From Puniceicoccus vermicola (GTDB taxonomy: Bacteria; Verrucomicrobiota; Verrucomicrobiia; Opitutales; Puniceicoccaceae): a DNA stretch of 64,000 nt. Below the pieces are notes generated by a model that worked only from the letters and a program-made list of their open reading frames with translations, did not search any database and was not told where the DNA came from. The translations under genes and the position numbers were made by a program. Numbering within the stretch: the stretch's first letter is position 1; the number at the start of each line of letters is the position of its first letter. Where the stretch lies: assembly GCF_014230055.1 (NCBI RefSeq), contig NZ_JACHVA010000101.1, positions 186,001-250,000 of the forward strand, in the 5' to 3' direction. Positions 35,824 through 45,411 of the stretch are shown piece after piece.

Positions 35824-38800
35824 ATGCACCCCATCCATTTCCATCATTCGCAACCGAAGCCTCGACGTGAAGCGCGAGGCTTCGCACTTGTCGTCTCTTT
35901 GTCCTTGATGTCTTTGGTGCTACTATTGGTACTGGTTCTTAGCTCTGTTGTCGGAGTTAGCGTGAAAAGTGCGAACCATGACTCAAAGGAGTTCGTTGCC
36001 CGGCAGAATGCGTTGCTTGCTCTCCAAACGGCTTTTGGGGAAGTTCAACGGCAGACAGGGCCGGATCAACGTATTACTGGCTCGGCGGGGTTAATGGATT
36101 CGGACCCGGAAACATCCGAAATAGACGATATCAATGAACCTTACTGGACAGGAGTTTGGGATCAGAGAGGGACCCTCCTTTCGTGGTTGGTTAGTGGCAA
36201 TGAAGGCTTGGAACCGTCGGATGCGGATTTCATTTCTCCTTCAGCGCTCCCACTGAACGTCCAATCGATGTATTCCGACGGGAGCGTGGAGGTGCCACTT
36301 CGCCCGATTGAAAGCGGGGCGTATGCCTATTGGGTTAGCGATGAGAACGTGAAAGCAAATATCAATTTGGCGGATGCTACTCTGAATACGGAACCTCTGG
36401 TTTCTGCTCAGATGATGGATATTTCACGAATGAGCGAACTGGAATGGATCTTGGCTGTTTCCGGGCAAAAGGAAGCGCGGGCGAATTTGAGTATGATCGA
36501 GTCGCTGGACCTTATGGCGTCAAGTGCCGCCGAAAAGGAAAGCATAGATGATCGTCGTTTCGACTTGGCGGCCAATAGCTTCGGGGTTCTTGCGAACGTT
36601 GCCAAGGGCGGGCTCAAGCGGGATTTGACTCTTGCCCTTTACGACGGGTCCGAATTGCCGTCAGGGCAAATTTTTGATCCAATTAGTGGAGCGAAGTCTC
36701 TTTCGGATCCTGGAGGCCCAACTTGGCAGCAATTGAAGAGTTGGGTCGATATCCCGGATTCCGGACCATTGGAGGTCCGCTCTCAGCACGACAATCAGAC
36801 CGGATTAGCTCCTGTCGTTACGCAGTTTCAATTTTATACAGTCCCACGTACGCAAGTAGACCTTTTGGCAGGGACGCAGGAGATTTTTTTGGACATTTAC
36901 CCCGCGATTACCCTTTGGAACCCCTATGATCGTCGTATCAGGATTAATAACGGTCTAATCGATGTTGCCCGACGCTATTGGGATTTTCGGTATGGAGGCA
37001 GTGGGGGTGCCTTCAGGTGGAGTTACCTGCCTTTTCACGCATGGCTATTAAAGATCGTACAAAATGGTATAGAAAGCCGGTATGATGATGATTCTTCCCC
37101 CCAATTCCCCAATCAAACCGTGCTGAATACGAACGATCATAATGGCCTCCATTTTTCGATCGGTACCGTCGACCTCGATCCGGGGGAAAGCGTGACGTTC
37201 AGCCCGCCGGCCGGAAGTAAAAGTCCCATGTCCATGAATAAGACGGATTACTATGCACTTACTCCGGGATTTCATCCGGATGGTAGCTATTATTTTCTGA
37301 CGGATATCAGCGGTAGCGATGCGTTGAGCTATGATCCGTCTGACCCCCCTGTGGAGTTTGTTCTTCGCGCGACTCGAAATGCGACTTTGGCGGTGACGCT
37401 CCGGGATGGAGATGAGATCTTGCAGGAGCTTTACCACTTGGGCGGCATTGCCGTGATTACGGCTCCTCAAACGGATTTGTTGCCATTAGGGAGTTCTGAT
37501 ATGACGGGAAGCATTGGGATCAAAGTGATTCGCAATTTCACCGATTGGGGAACTCTTGATGGAAGCGAGGACCGCTCGATCCAGTGGATCTCTCATCTCA
37601 ATCCGAGAGGATCGTATCAGGGGGCGATTCCTTATTTTTTTCGTGACACCATGGATACGATCGTGAATCGGCATACGAACAATCCGTCTGTTTTTAGTTC
37701 CAGCACTCATAAAGGCGACCAGCAACTCGGGTTGAATAACGTTGGGAGCGGCTGGTCGATAAGTTCTTCGTATCTGGACGAGACGGTGTTGTTCGAGAGC
37801 TCGTTGAGCCGGAGCAGGCTCCGCTCGATTGGTCAATTGATGCACGCTTCGCTTTTCCACTCTGGGGTCAATCGTTCTCAAGGAAGTCTTTACAATCGGG
37901 AAGATGCGGAGAGCGATGCCGGAAATCGTATCCGTTATGGACGCTTTGATAATACGATTCCTGCCTATGCGATTGGCAATAGCGAGGCTGATCCCTCCAT
38001 ACCTCTCGATGCGGTGGTTGTAGAGTGGCGTGAGAATGATTACACGGACAGCGAAGTCTATGATTTTCTGCGAATTCAAGGACGTCATTACGATTATTCG
38101 TATCTATTGAATGAAGCACTCTGGGATTCGTATTTCTTTTCGGCTCTTTCGAATAATTCCAGCAGGCATTCCGCAAATTCCCGTTTGGTGCCGCTCGACG
38201 ATTCGCAAACCAATGCTCTAAAGAGTCACGAAGTTGCAGCTGAGTTTATGGTAGAAGGGGCCTTTAACGTGAACTCGGTCTCAGAAGAGGCATGGCGGGC
38301 TCTTCTGGGTTCTTTCTTCGGTCAGGCCAGCCTTGATGGTGAGTTTGCCTCTCCGATCGTCAGGATTCTGGATGAGAGCGCAGTGCTCTTTGACCCCGCT
38401 AGCGATGATGCACAGGAAGAGCCAGCCTATCGCGGATACCGAGCTTTGACGCAGGATCAGATTATCAATCTGGCCCATCAGATCGTCGAGGAGATCAAAT
38501 GGCGCCGCTTGGGACGAAACAAGCCATTCTCTTCTCTGAGCGGCTTCGTGAATCGGCAACCTTATGAAGATGCGCCGACCGGAGTGGGAAGCAATAACTC
38601 CTTTCGTCTGAGGGGAGTCCTCTCGGCGGCTTTGGACCGTGCGGATAAGATTTCTGCGGATGAATCCAGTGAGTTGGGTGTCGATCAAACCAGATCGACG
38701 ATTAACCGCGCTCTGCAAGATAATTTGACGCAAACGGAAACCAGCAATGTGATCGCAGGATTTACAACCCAAGCGATGGAAGGATGGCGGTCGGAAGGGC

Positions 38801-39087
38801 TGCCCGGTTGGCTAACCCAAGCAGATTTACTGGCGAGGCTGGGCTCTGTTTTGGCGGTTCGCTCCGATACCTTTAAGATTCGAGTTTATGGGGAATCCCG
38901 CAATCCCCTCGATAACCGGGTGGATGGTAAAGCTTGGGGAGAAGCGACCTTGCAGCGATTGCCTAACTATTTGAACAGTGATGCCGATAGTGCCTCTTCG
39001 GACGTGGATTCACTCACCGATCCGGTGAACGAACGTTTTGGAAGACGTTATGTTCTGACGGGCTTTCGCTGGATGGACTCAAATTAG
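35824..39087 (+). CDS. Cassette protein A2: giant prepilin-like membrane-anchored protein (Verru_Chthon cassette A-like)
   Basis: The 1087-residue product has a basic leader ending PRREAR-Gly19, then Phe20 and a hydrophobic helix (ALVVSLSLMSLVLLLVLVLS). This is a GspK-like prepilin arrangement without Glu at +5. The exported part matches A1 throughout, for example ARQNALLALQTAFGEVQRQT versus KAQQNALLSFNIALGELQKQ, LAHQIVEEIKWRR, GWLTQADLLARLGSVL and RSDTFKIRVYGE. The C-terminus ends with RFGRRYVLTGFRWMD, as A1 ends with FGRGYKVVSFRW. It is followed at once by B2 and preceded by lacI with operator-like motifs. Function unknown; a surface or pseudopilus role is inferred. Confidence 0.82.
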   Translation: MHPIHFHHSQPKPRREARGFALVVSLSLMSLVLLLVLVLSSVVGVSVKSANHDSKEFVARQNALLALQTAFGEVQRQTGPDQRITGSAGLMDSDPETSEIDDINEPYWTGVWDQRGTLLSWLVSGNEGLEPSDADFISPSALPLNVQSMYSDGSVEVPLRPIESGAYAYWVSDENVKANINLADATLNTEPLVSAQMMDISRMSELEWILAVSGQKEARANLSMIESLDLMASSAAEKESIDDRRFDLAANSFGVLANVAKGGLKRDLTLALYDGSELPSGQIFDPISGAKSLSDPGGPTWQQLKSWVDIPDSGPLEVRSQHDNQTGLAPVVTQFQFYTVPRTQVDLLAGTQEIFLDIYPAITLWNPYDRRIRINNGLIDVARRYWDFRYGGSGGAFRWSYLPFHAWLLKIVQNGIESRYDDDSSPQFPNQTVLNTNDHNGLHFSIGTVDLDPGESVTFSPPAGSKSPMSMNKTDYYALTPGFHPDGSYYFLTDISGSDALSYDPSDPPVEFVLRATRNATLAVTLRDGDEILQELYHLGGIAVITAPQTDLLPLGSSDMTGSIGIKVIRNFTDWGTLDGSEDRSIQWISHLNPRGSYQGAIPYFFRDTMDTIVNRHTNNPSVFSSSTHKGDQQLGLNNVGSGWSISSSYLDETVLFESSLSRSRLRSIGQLMHASLFHSGVNRSQGSLYNREDAESDAGNRIRYGRFDNTIPAYAIGNSEADPSIPLDAVVVEWRENDYTDSEVYDFLRIQGRHYDYSYLLNEALWDSYFFSALSNNSSRHSANSRLVPLDDSQTNALKSHEVAAEFMVEGAFNVNSVSEEAWRALLGSFFGQASLDGEFASPIVRILDESAVLFDPASDDAQEEPAYRGYRALTQDQIINLAHQIVEEIKWRRLGRNKPFSSLSGFVNRQPYEDAPTGVGSNNSFRLRGVLSAALDRADKISADESSELGVDQTRSTINRALQDNLTQTETSNVIAGFTTQAMEGWRSEGLPGWLTQADLLARLGSVLAVRSDTFKIRVYGESRNPLDNRVDGKAWGEATLQRLPNYLNSDADSASSDVDSLTDPVNERFGRRYVLTGFRWMDSN

Positions 39088-39111
39088 GTGGGCTGCCGCC
39101 AACGTCTCGCT

Positions 39112-39924
39112 ATGAATTTCCATTTCTTCTTTTTTCGTGTTCTACTGCTTTGCTTCTTGACGAATTTCGTGGGTGCCACTCCGGATGGAAGGTCTCCTAT
39201 CCCGTTTCAGGTCTTTCTTTGGCCGGGCGCTCCAAACCCGAATCTCGATGCTAAGTTGAGGGAAGGGGTTAAGGAAAAAGGCAGCCGTTCAATGCTGGAA
39301 TACGTTCCGCCTACGATCGAATTCAGTCCGAATGGTGGTGACGAGGTAGAGTTGGTGCAAGCCGCCGAGCAACGCCTTTCACCAACTTATTGGTATGAGG
39401 GAAGCAATCCTCTCGTCTTCTTTCGTCAAGAGAGCGTGGGAACGGGATCGGTTCGGAGAGTTTTTCTGGGGGACGTGAGTATTCCACCTTCTTTCCGACA
39501 CGCTTTGCTCTTATTTCTGCCGGATCCTGAGAGCCGGAATACATACCGCATCTATCCCATCGATAATTCTCGTGAACGGGTGAAGCCTGGTGAGGCTTGT
39601 GTTCTGAATATTACAGGAACGACAATTGGATGTCTTTTTAATCAAGAGCAGATCCTTCTGGAGCCCGGAGAACAAAAAGTCGTTCCCATTGGTGCCTCTG
39701 AAAGCGTATACATCGTGGTCCGCATTGGAGCTGAAAATAACAAAGGCGACTGGAAAGAGAGATATGCCGAGCAGCTATACGTGAATCCCAGTGACAGTCT
39801 GACCATTCTCGTTTATAATAAAGCGGGAAGACCCAACAATTTCCGGATCATGCAGATCAAGAATCCCGGAAGTGGCCCGGTCTCGAAAGAAAAAGGACTA
39901 AGCCATGGAGCGAAGCCGGAATAG
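39112..39924 (+). CDS. Cassette protein B2: small secreted partner of A2
   Basis: The ATG at 39112 gives a signal peptide (MNFHFFFFRVLLLCFLTNFVGA), better than the GTG at 39088 that touches the A2 stop. The 270-residue product is the paralogue of B1. Shared blocks are FLWPGAPNP/YLWPGENPP, PPTIEFSPNG/PPLIEYCPTG, QRLSPTYWYEGSNPLVFFRQ versus QRISPLYEYSSSDPLTFFQE, GCLFNQEQILLEPGE, and WKERYAEQL. No enzymatic motif is visible. The repeated A-B order in two distant loci argues that A and B act as one unit, perhaps with B as a periplasmic or surface partner of the A fibre or platform (inference). Confidence 0.8.
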   Translation: MNFHFFFFRVLLLCFLTNFVGATPDGRSPIPFQVFLWPGAPNPNLDAKLREGVKEKGSRSMLEYVPPTIEFSPNGGDEVELVQAAEQRLSPTYWYEGSNPLVFFRQESVGTGSVRRVFLGDVSIPPSFRHALLLFLPDPESRNTYRIYPIDNSRERVKPGEACVLNITGTTIGCLFNQEQILLEPGEQKVVPIGASESVYIVVRIGAENNKGDWKERYAEQLYVNPSDSLTILVYNKAGRPNNFRIMQIKNPGSGPVSKEKGLSHGAKPE

Positions 39925-40113
39925 CGTTTCAACCTTCCCATTCGAAGACTCCTCAAGTGCGCGATAGGATTCCAAATAACGCACATTGTGCAACAGGGTG
40001 CATTTACTCGTTCTTGTTATGAATCTCGTCTTGGAGAGTATGGATAGCAGTAAACTATCTAACCTTCGTCATCGTTCCTTTGACACGTTTATTCACCCCT
40101 TGAATCAATTCCT

Positions 40114-41685
40114 ATGAAAACTCCTATCGCGAATATTCTCCTTACTTCATCTATCTTGGCCCTTATGTCTCCTCATTCCCAGGGGGCCGACTACTATTGG
40201 GCTCCGGTCGGACCAGCTAGCTGGGATGATTCTGGAAACTGGTCCGGCCCCGGAGGTGTTCCTGGAGTGGGAGATCGTGCATTAGTCACGACAACCGAAG
40301 CAGACGAAACCACGACTTTGATTTTAAGAAGCGACACAGCTGTTGATAAGATCCAAGCTCAGAGCGGAGGATCTGGCCGAGTCTTTGCGACAATTGATGG
40401 CGGCGGCTCTTATGGCATGACCCTGAACTCAGCCGTCACTTCCCTCAACGGATCAAGCGTCACCTTTAATTCGGATGTGGTCAGTAACAGTTCTTACTAC
40501 GAAGTCGATGGAACGAGCTCGGTAACTTTCAGCTCGGGGTATACGTATTCAGGCATCATCGGTAGTTCAGGTAGTTCAGGAACGATCAATCTGTATTCCG
40601 ACATTTTTGACGGAGGAGCAGAGAACATTGCCTTGGATATGAGAGGGGGGATTTTGAACTGGAGGGTCGGCTCATTTTCCTCGACCAACCTTAATGCAGG
40701 AGTGCTGAGAGTTTCGGGTCGCTACGGTGCCGCGACGATGAATCTTGAATCCAGCCTGGATCTTTCTGGTTCGGGAGGTCTTTACCTGGGATATTCCGGA
40801 ACCAACGTGAAAGCTTCGACATACGGGGTGAGAGATGGGGTAGAGCTCTCTGATAATATTATCACGGGAACCGCTGGCTCGGGAGGTGCCTCAGTCAATA
40901 TCCTGACTCTTGGAGCGAACGATAACACCGCGACTTCAGGAAGCACCTCGGAAGTGACTTTTGCTGGAAACTATGAAATGAGAGACGGGGGGAATGCCAG
41001 AACTCACCGGTTTCATGCAGCAGATAACAATACGGCTGTATTTTCAGGCGTGATCAAAGATAATGGCGGGTCCGAGAATGCTATTCTGGAGAAAACGGGA
41101 GAGGGAATCGTCATTTTCAGTGGAGCGTCTGCAAACACCTATTCCGTCGGATCATCATTTTTAGTAAAATCGGGGACGCTTCGGCTCAGCAAGGATTCGG
41201 GAGTAGATGCTTTGGCAGGAGATGTTGAAGTGGAATCCGGTGCGACTCTTGAGCTGGGATCCTCTAATCAAATCAACGATTCCGGCAATCTAGTTCTCAG
41301 TGGAGGCACTTTTGATCTGGGGGGAAATCAGGAAGAACTGGGTACACTTAGCTTAACTGCTGATTCCACCCTGATCTTGGATTCTGGTTCTTCGGTTGCC
41401 TTCTCCAACAGTTCTGGGCTCTGGGAATCCGATTCGATCCTTACGATCACCGGAACCATCGATTCGATGTCTATTCGTTTCGGCACCGATGAAACAGGAC
41501 TGACGGAAACTCAACTCTCGCAGATCATCTTTTCGGATTATAGTGAGGTGACGGCCTCGCTTGACGAATCCGGGTATATGACCCTGGTTCCGATTCCGGA
41601 GGCTTCGGTTTTTTCTTTGATTATCGGAGCTTCGGTTCTTGGATTTGTCTCTCTGCGTCGTCGCTCGGGAAGGAACAGTGAGTAA
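40114..41685 (+). CDS. Secreted PEP-CTERM protein with autotransporter-type beta-strand repeats
   Basis: The 523-residue product starts with a signal peptide (MKTPIANILLTSSILALMSP). It then has WDDSGNWSGPGGVPGVGDRA, a fold-start common to Verrucomicrobial beta-helix proteins. Gly/Ser-rich beta-helix sequence follows, and near residue 325 the autotransporter-associated repeat appears: LEKTGEGIVIFSGASANTYS and LVKSGTLRLSKDSG, then VEVESGATLELG. The C-terminus is IPEASVFSLIIG, a hydrophobic stretch and RRRSGRNSE, a PEP-CTERM variant with Ala in place of Pro. It should be a surface or exopolysaccharide-associated protein. It follows cassette B2 by 189 bases with no recognised promoter. Confidence 0.85.
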   Translation: MKTPIANILLTSSILALMSPHSQGADYYWAPVGPASWDDSGNWSGPGGVPGVGDRALVTTTEADETTTLILRSDTAVDKIQAQSGGSGRVFATIDGGGSYGMTLNSAVTSLNGSSVTFNSDVVSNSSYYEVDGTSSVTFSSGYTYSGIIGSSGSSGTINLYSDIFDGGAENIALDMRGGILNWRVGSFSSTNLNAGVLRVSGRYGAATMNLESSLDLSGSGGLYLGYSGTNVKASTYGVRDGVELSDNIITGTAGSGGASVNILTLGANDNTATSGSTSEVTFAGNYEMRDGGNARTHRFHAADNNTAVFSGVIKDNGGSENAILEKTGEGIVIFSGASANTYSVGSSFLVKSGTLRLSKDSGVDALAGDVEVESGATLELGSSNQINDSGNLVLSGGTFDLGGNQEELGTLSLTADSTLILDSGSSVAFSNSSGLWESDSILTITGTIDSMSIRFGTDETGLTETQLSQIIFSDYSEVTASLDESGYMTLVPIPEASVFSLIIGASVLGFVSLRRRSGRNSE

Positions 41686-41696
41686 CCTTTGGTTGT

Positions 41697-41719
41697 CCGA
41701 GCCTCGTTCCTCGGCTCGG
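41697..41719 (+). terminator. Hairpin after the beta-strand-repeat PEP-CTERM gene
   Basis: CCGAGCC (41697-41703) and GGCTCGG (41713-41719) form a perfect 7-bp stem just after the stop, but no T-tract follows at once, so terminator function is uncertain. Confidence 0.4.
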
Positions 41720-41826
41720 CCAGAACGTTTATTGGTTCAATCCATCTGCTGTTCGAAGTTTAATGGGAATTGCCGTCATCGTTTTTCACGACTTCAGAAG
41801 TTGTGAAAAGCGGAGTTTCCATTTCT

Positions 41827-42918
41827 TTACTTGGCTCTTACCCTTGGCGAATGTTGTTGAGGAGACTTTACATGAATTCTCGGCGAAGACATCTTTGATG
41901 CTGGCAGCAACGTCTGGCCCTCAATCCACTCGATGTCCATCTGTATGGTAATTCGAGAGGAGGGAATGCCATATTGATTGTTATTAAGTTTATGAATGAG
42001 TTGGGCGACAGACTGCGCACCCATCATCCGAGCATCCAGGCTTGTTCCCGTATATTTCTGTGATTCAGGGAATGTATTCAGGTTGATGATTCCGATCTCT
42101 TCCGGCACCTTGATCTCCAGTTCGGATAGACAGGTTTCCACTTCCGGGATGAGATGGTTGGAGCTGATCACGACTTGAGGCCGCTGGGTTATGATCCAAT
42201 CTTTAAGCTGTTCGGTCTGGTCGGAAGATTCCACAATCAGCGGAGGTAAAGCGGACGTCGGGTGGTTTTCTTGCGTGTATTGTCGGTAGGCCGCAGTCAG
42301 CAGGCGTTCATTCCGTTCATGTACGGTGCGGGTGAGTAGGAGTCCTATCCTCGAATGCCCCAATGCCATGCATTGATCCATTATTTGGATGACAGATTGA
42401 AAGCTGTCCGGAACAATACGGTCGAACCGGGGAGAGGTGAACGAGTATTCCATCGTTACGGTTGCGAACCGTTCCCAGTCGAGCGAGAACGATCCGTGTG
42501 CCTCTGGAAGCGGTGCTAAAATCAGGCCCCGAATATTCCGGTTTACGAGAATCTTGTTGAGTCTGTCGGCGCTCATTTTTTCATTAATTCGAAATTCTTC
42601 CACCTTGTAGCCGTTGTGATTTGCCATTTCGACCGCACCTCTGAATTGTTCTAATAGGGGGCGATTTCCCCGTTGGATATATCCGAGAGTTAAAGGCAAA
42701 GTGATACGATTGTGATGGGTCCGAAGCGCGCCGAGCGCAGAAATCAAGGGATTGGGGCGATATCCCATTTCTTCGGCAGTCTCTTGGACGTGTTTCTTAA
42801 TTTTGTCACTGATTCGAGGATCGTTTTTCAGAGATCGGGACACGGTGGACCGGTGGACGCCCGCTTTCCGGGCGACATCTGCCATGGTTACGGACGAAAT
42901 GAAGGTGGGGGGATCCAT
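41827..42918 (-). CDS. LacI-family transcriptional regulator
   Basis: The 363-residue product has the LacI headpiece (TMADVARKAGVHRSTVSRSL, then RISDKIKKHVQETAEEMGYR) and an effector domain with LAPLPEAHGSFSLDWERF, IVPDSFQSVIQIMDQCMALG and HSRIGLLLTRTVHERNERLL. It is a close paralogue of the regulator at 34507. It is convergent with the beta-strand-repeat PEP-CTERM gene and lies downstream of the GH4 gene on the same strand, with a 198-base gap that may hold its own promoter. Confidence 0.92.
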   Translation of the reverse strand: MDPPTFISSVTMADVARKAGVHRSTVSRSLKNDPRISDKIKKHVQETAEEMGYRPNPLISALGALRTHHNRITLPLTLGYIQRGNRPLLEQFRGAVEMANHNGYKVEEFRINEKMSADRLNKILVNRNIRGLILAPLPEAHGSFSLDWERFATVTMEYSFTSPRFDRIVPDSFQSVIQIMDQCMALGHSRIGLLLTRTVHERNERLLTAAYRQYTQENHPTSALPPLIVESSDQTEQLKDWIITQRPQVVISSNHLIPEVETCLSELEIKVPEEIGIINLNTFPESQKYTGTSLDARMMGAQSVAQLIHKLNNNQYGIPSSRITIQMDIEWIEGQTLLPASKMSSPRIHVKSPQQHSPRVRAK

Positions 42919-43116
42919 CGAATATCGGATTGGGGTTTATTTGATTGTGATGGTAGTTGGGCTGGCACGGGTGTCAACTGGAGGGCTACGGTGAATTGTG
43001 GCAATAGCTGGCTAGATGACTTGGAATCCGTCTCGCAGTGTCTGTCCTGATGTCGGGCGAGAGGCCGAGGCTGTTGCCGCCCGTAATCCCCGGATGAGTC
43101 TCGATAGACCGATGTT

Positions 43117-45273
43117 TTAGCAATCGATCAAGAAGGCCCGGTCGTTGTATCGGTGGGGTTGATTCTCCCCGCTGAGGAAGGCTTTGCCGCCGGAGTGAGC
43201 GTCGCCAAGTGCCTGTAGAGAGGCGGTTGCATCAAAGAGGAAAGGGCCCGATTCCGGCAAGCCGATCGCATGGAGGGGGATGCTCGCGGTTAAGGTGTAG
43301 TTGAGCTCGGTCTGAGAATACCGGTAGGAGGTCTTGGTCTCCGACTTCGATTTGTTCCAGAAATCAATTCCGCTCTTTTCTCCTTCTCCCGGGATCACGC
43401 CTAAGGCAGCGATGTTGTTGCGGTTCTGTTCCGAGAAGAAGAGATGGACGTAAGAACTCTGGTCGGGATTTTCGGGATAAACTTCAGGTTTGGAATCCTG
43501 GATCTGCATTTCGAGCTCGAGATTACCCTGGTGGCGGCGAATCTTGCCTGTGGCGCAGGGAAAGCCGGACAAGGACATCTCGAAGTGTCCGAAACCGTCT
43601 TCCTTGGCGCTGATCCACGTCCGTGGGACGAGGGTCGCCCCGATTGCGAGCACACACGTGCTTTCGGAGATCAGGTCGACCCGGGTCTTCTGGGTGATCG
43701 GCTTTCGGATCGTGCCGGGAACGACTTCGGTCGCTGTCGATTGAGGAGCGATTTCGATTTGTAGTTGGGTTTTCTGCAACTCCAGGTTTTCATTTTCCGG
43801 GCTCAGGGCGAGTGAAACCGATTGAGTAGTTTTTCTCGGGTTTTCGACGGAGATCTCCAAATGGAGCTCACTGTCAACTACGTCCAAATGAGACGCGCTG
43901 GCTTTTGCGGTGGCGATCAGCCGATCCCCGATCCCGGCAAAGGACCGACCCGTTCCCCGAATGACCGGTTCAAACTCTCCGAGAAAACCATCTTTTTGAT
44001 GCTGTTCAACGAGCTCGTCGCACATCGCCCAAATTTTGTCCAGCGGCAGCGAGGCGGCCGTGTGCGGGTCGGCCATCGCCGCCTGATAGATGTGTTCGCG
44101 CTTTCCGGTCAGAGCGGCGCTGACGGTCAGGCGTTGAACGTTGACATTGCTCATGCAAATGGCGGCCAGTTGTGGGGGGAGTTCACCGATTTTTACGGGA
44201 TTCAGTCCGGTGCCGTCGACCAAGCAGGGAACTTCCACACAGCATCCTTGCAGGAGATTGTCGATAAGTCCTTGGTTTGGGACATTGCCATACACGGTGC
44301 GTGGTGTGTTGGTTTCGATGGAATGGATAATGAAGGATCCGTATTCGTGTGATTGCTCCTTCACTTCGATCTCTCCCTCTTCGCCGATTAATTTGGCTTC
44401 GGTGTCCTTCCATGAGGCGATAATCGCCTCGCAACGGCGGATGTATTCGTCGAGGGGGATCTTATAGCGGTCCACCATCTCTTCGCCGAAATGGATGAAG
44501 TGGGGGACGTATTCCGACTGGTGCTCGCTGGACTCGGTGACGAAGTAGCCGAGCCTTCTCATCATCTCGTAACGAACGAGTTCATAGTGACGGTCTGGAT
44601 CGTTGAGCGCTTTGAACAGAAGAGGGTAGGCGTCCTGGCCTTGGTATTGAAACTTGAGGAAGAACGCCATGTGGTTGATGCCCGCAACGAGATAGGAAAC
44701 ATCGTCATAATTCAGATTCGCGTGGGAAGCGAGCATTCTGGCGGTCCCAAAAACCGAGTGGCAAAGACCGACATGGGGAATGCCCACGGCCTCGTCGACG
44801 GCCCAGCAATTCATGGCCATCGGATTCGTGTAATTGAGGAATAGGCAGTCGGGATGGGCCAGTTCCTCGATGTCCCGGGAAATCCCGAGAAGGACCGGGA
44901 TCGTTCTCAAACCGCGGAAGATTCCGCCAATTCCCAGAGTGTCGGCGATGGTCTGCCGGAGGCCGTACTTTTTTGGGATTTCGAAGTCGACAACCGTGGA
45001 CGGCTTGAATCCTCCGACTTGAATCGTGCAAATGACGTATTTCGCGTCCTTCACGGCTTCGCGCCGGTCAAGGGTGGAAACGATGGTCGGGTTGACTCCG
45101 AGTTTGCGGGCGACCCGTTTCATCATGATATCGGCGACTTTCAATCGTTCCGGATCGACATCCATCAGGCAGATGGTCGAGTCGGACAGTTCGGGAAATT
45201 GGAGGATGTCGCCGATCAAGGTCTTGGCGAAGACGACCGATCCGGCGCCGATGAGGGTGATTTTGCAGCTCAT
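43117..45273 (-). CDS. melA: GH4 family alpha-galactosidase (MelA-type) with an extra C-terminal DOMON/CBM9-like domain
   Basis: The first 440 residues match MelA closely. They have an NAD-binding start (KITLIGAGSVVFAKTLIGD), LMDVDPERL, QIGG-like TIQVGGFKPSTVVDF, IADTLGIGGIFRGLRTIP, NYTNPMAMNCWA, the metal-binding GLCHSVFGTA and AGINHMAFFLKF, YFVTESSEHQSEYVPHFI, and PQGCCVEVPCLVD-like LLQGCCVEVPCLVDGTG. GH4 enzymes cleave by an NAD- and Mn-dependent redox route in the cytoplasm. The usual length is about 450 residues, but this protein is 718. The extra part has beta-rich sequence and ends with a block like CBM9/DOMON (FGHFEMSLSGFP, LELEMQIQDSKPEVYPENP, SYVHLFFSEQN, FLFDATASLQALGDAHSGG). It is divergent from the AraC gene at 45412. 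Confidence 0.85.
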   Translation of the reverse strand: MSCKITLIGAGSVVFAKTLIGDILQFPELSDSTICLMDVDPERLKVADIMMKRVARKLGVNPTIVSTLDRREAVKDAKYVICTIQVGGFKPSTVVDFEIPKKYGLRQTIADTLGIGGIFRGLRTIPVLLGISRDIEELAHPDCLFLNYTNPMAMNCWAVDEAVGIPHVGLCHSVFGTARMLASHANLNYDDVSYLVAGINHMAFFLKFQYQGQDAYPLLFKALNDPDRHYELVRYEMMRRLGYFVTESSEHQSEYVPHFIHFGEEMVDRYKIPLDEYIRRCEAIIASWKDTEAKLIGEEGEIEVKEQSHEYGSFIIHSIETNTPRTVYGNVPNQGLIDNLLQGCCVEVPCLVDGTGLNPVKIGELPPQLAAICMSNVNVQRLTVSAALTGKREHIYQAAMADPHTAASLPLDKIWAMCDELVEQHQKDGFLGEFEPVIRGTGRSFAGIGDRLIATAKASASHLDVVDSELHLEISVENPRKTTQSVSLALSPENENLELQKTQLQIEIAPQSTATEVVPGTIRKPITQKTRVDLISESTCVLAIGATLVPRTWISAKEDGFGHFEMSLSGFPCATGKIRRHQGNLELEMQIQDSKPEVYPENPDQSSYVHLFFSEQNRNNIAALGVIPGEGEKSGIDFWNKSKSETKTSYRYSQTELNYTLTASIPLHAIGLPESGPFLFDATASLQALGDAHSGGKAFLSGENQPHRYNDRAFLIDC

Positions 45274-45375
45274 TTTATTGCTCTTGGGTGAAAGGGTTTC
45301 GGGTCAAAGGTGTTTCTTGGTTAAGAATCTTGGACTGTAGAGGATGATAGATCGGAGGGTTCTTCAACAATTGCT

Positions 45376-45404
45376 TTGTGATCTATTTTATGCAATTTGT
45401 GATA
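45376..45404 (+). promoter_or_regulatory. AraC half-site direct repeat between melA and araC
   Basis: TTTGTGAT is repeated exactly at 45376-45383 and 45397-45404. The copies are 21 bases apart, which puts them on the same face of the helix. They lie in the 138-base gap between melA and the AraC gene, right next to the AraC start. Confidence 0.5.
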
Positions 45405-45411
45405 TTCTGTT

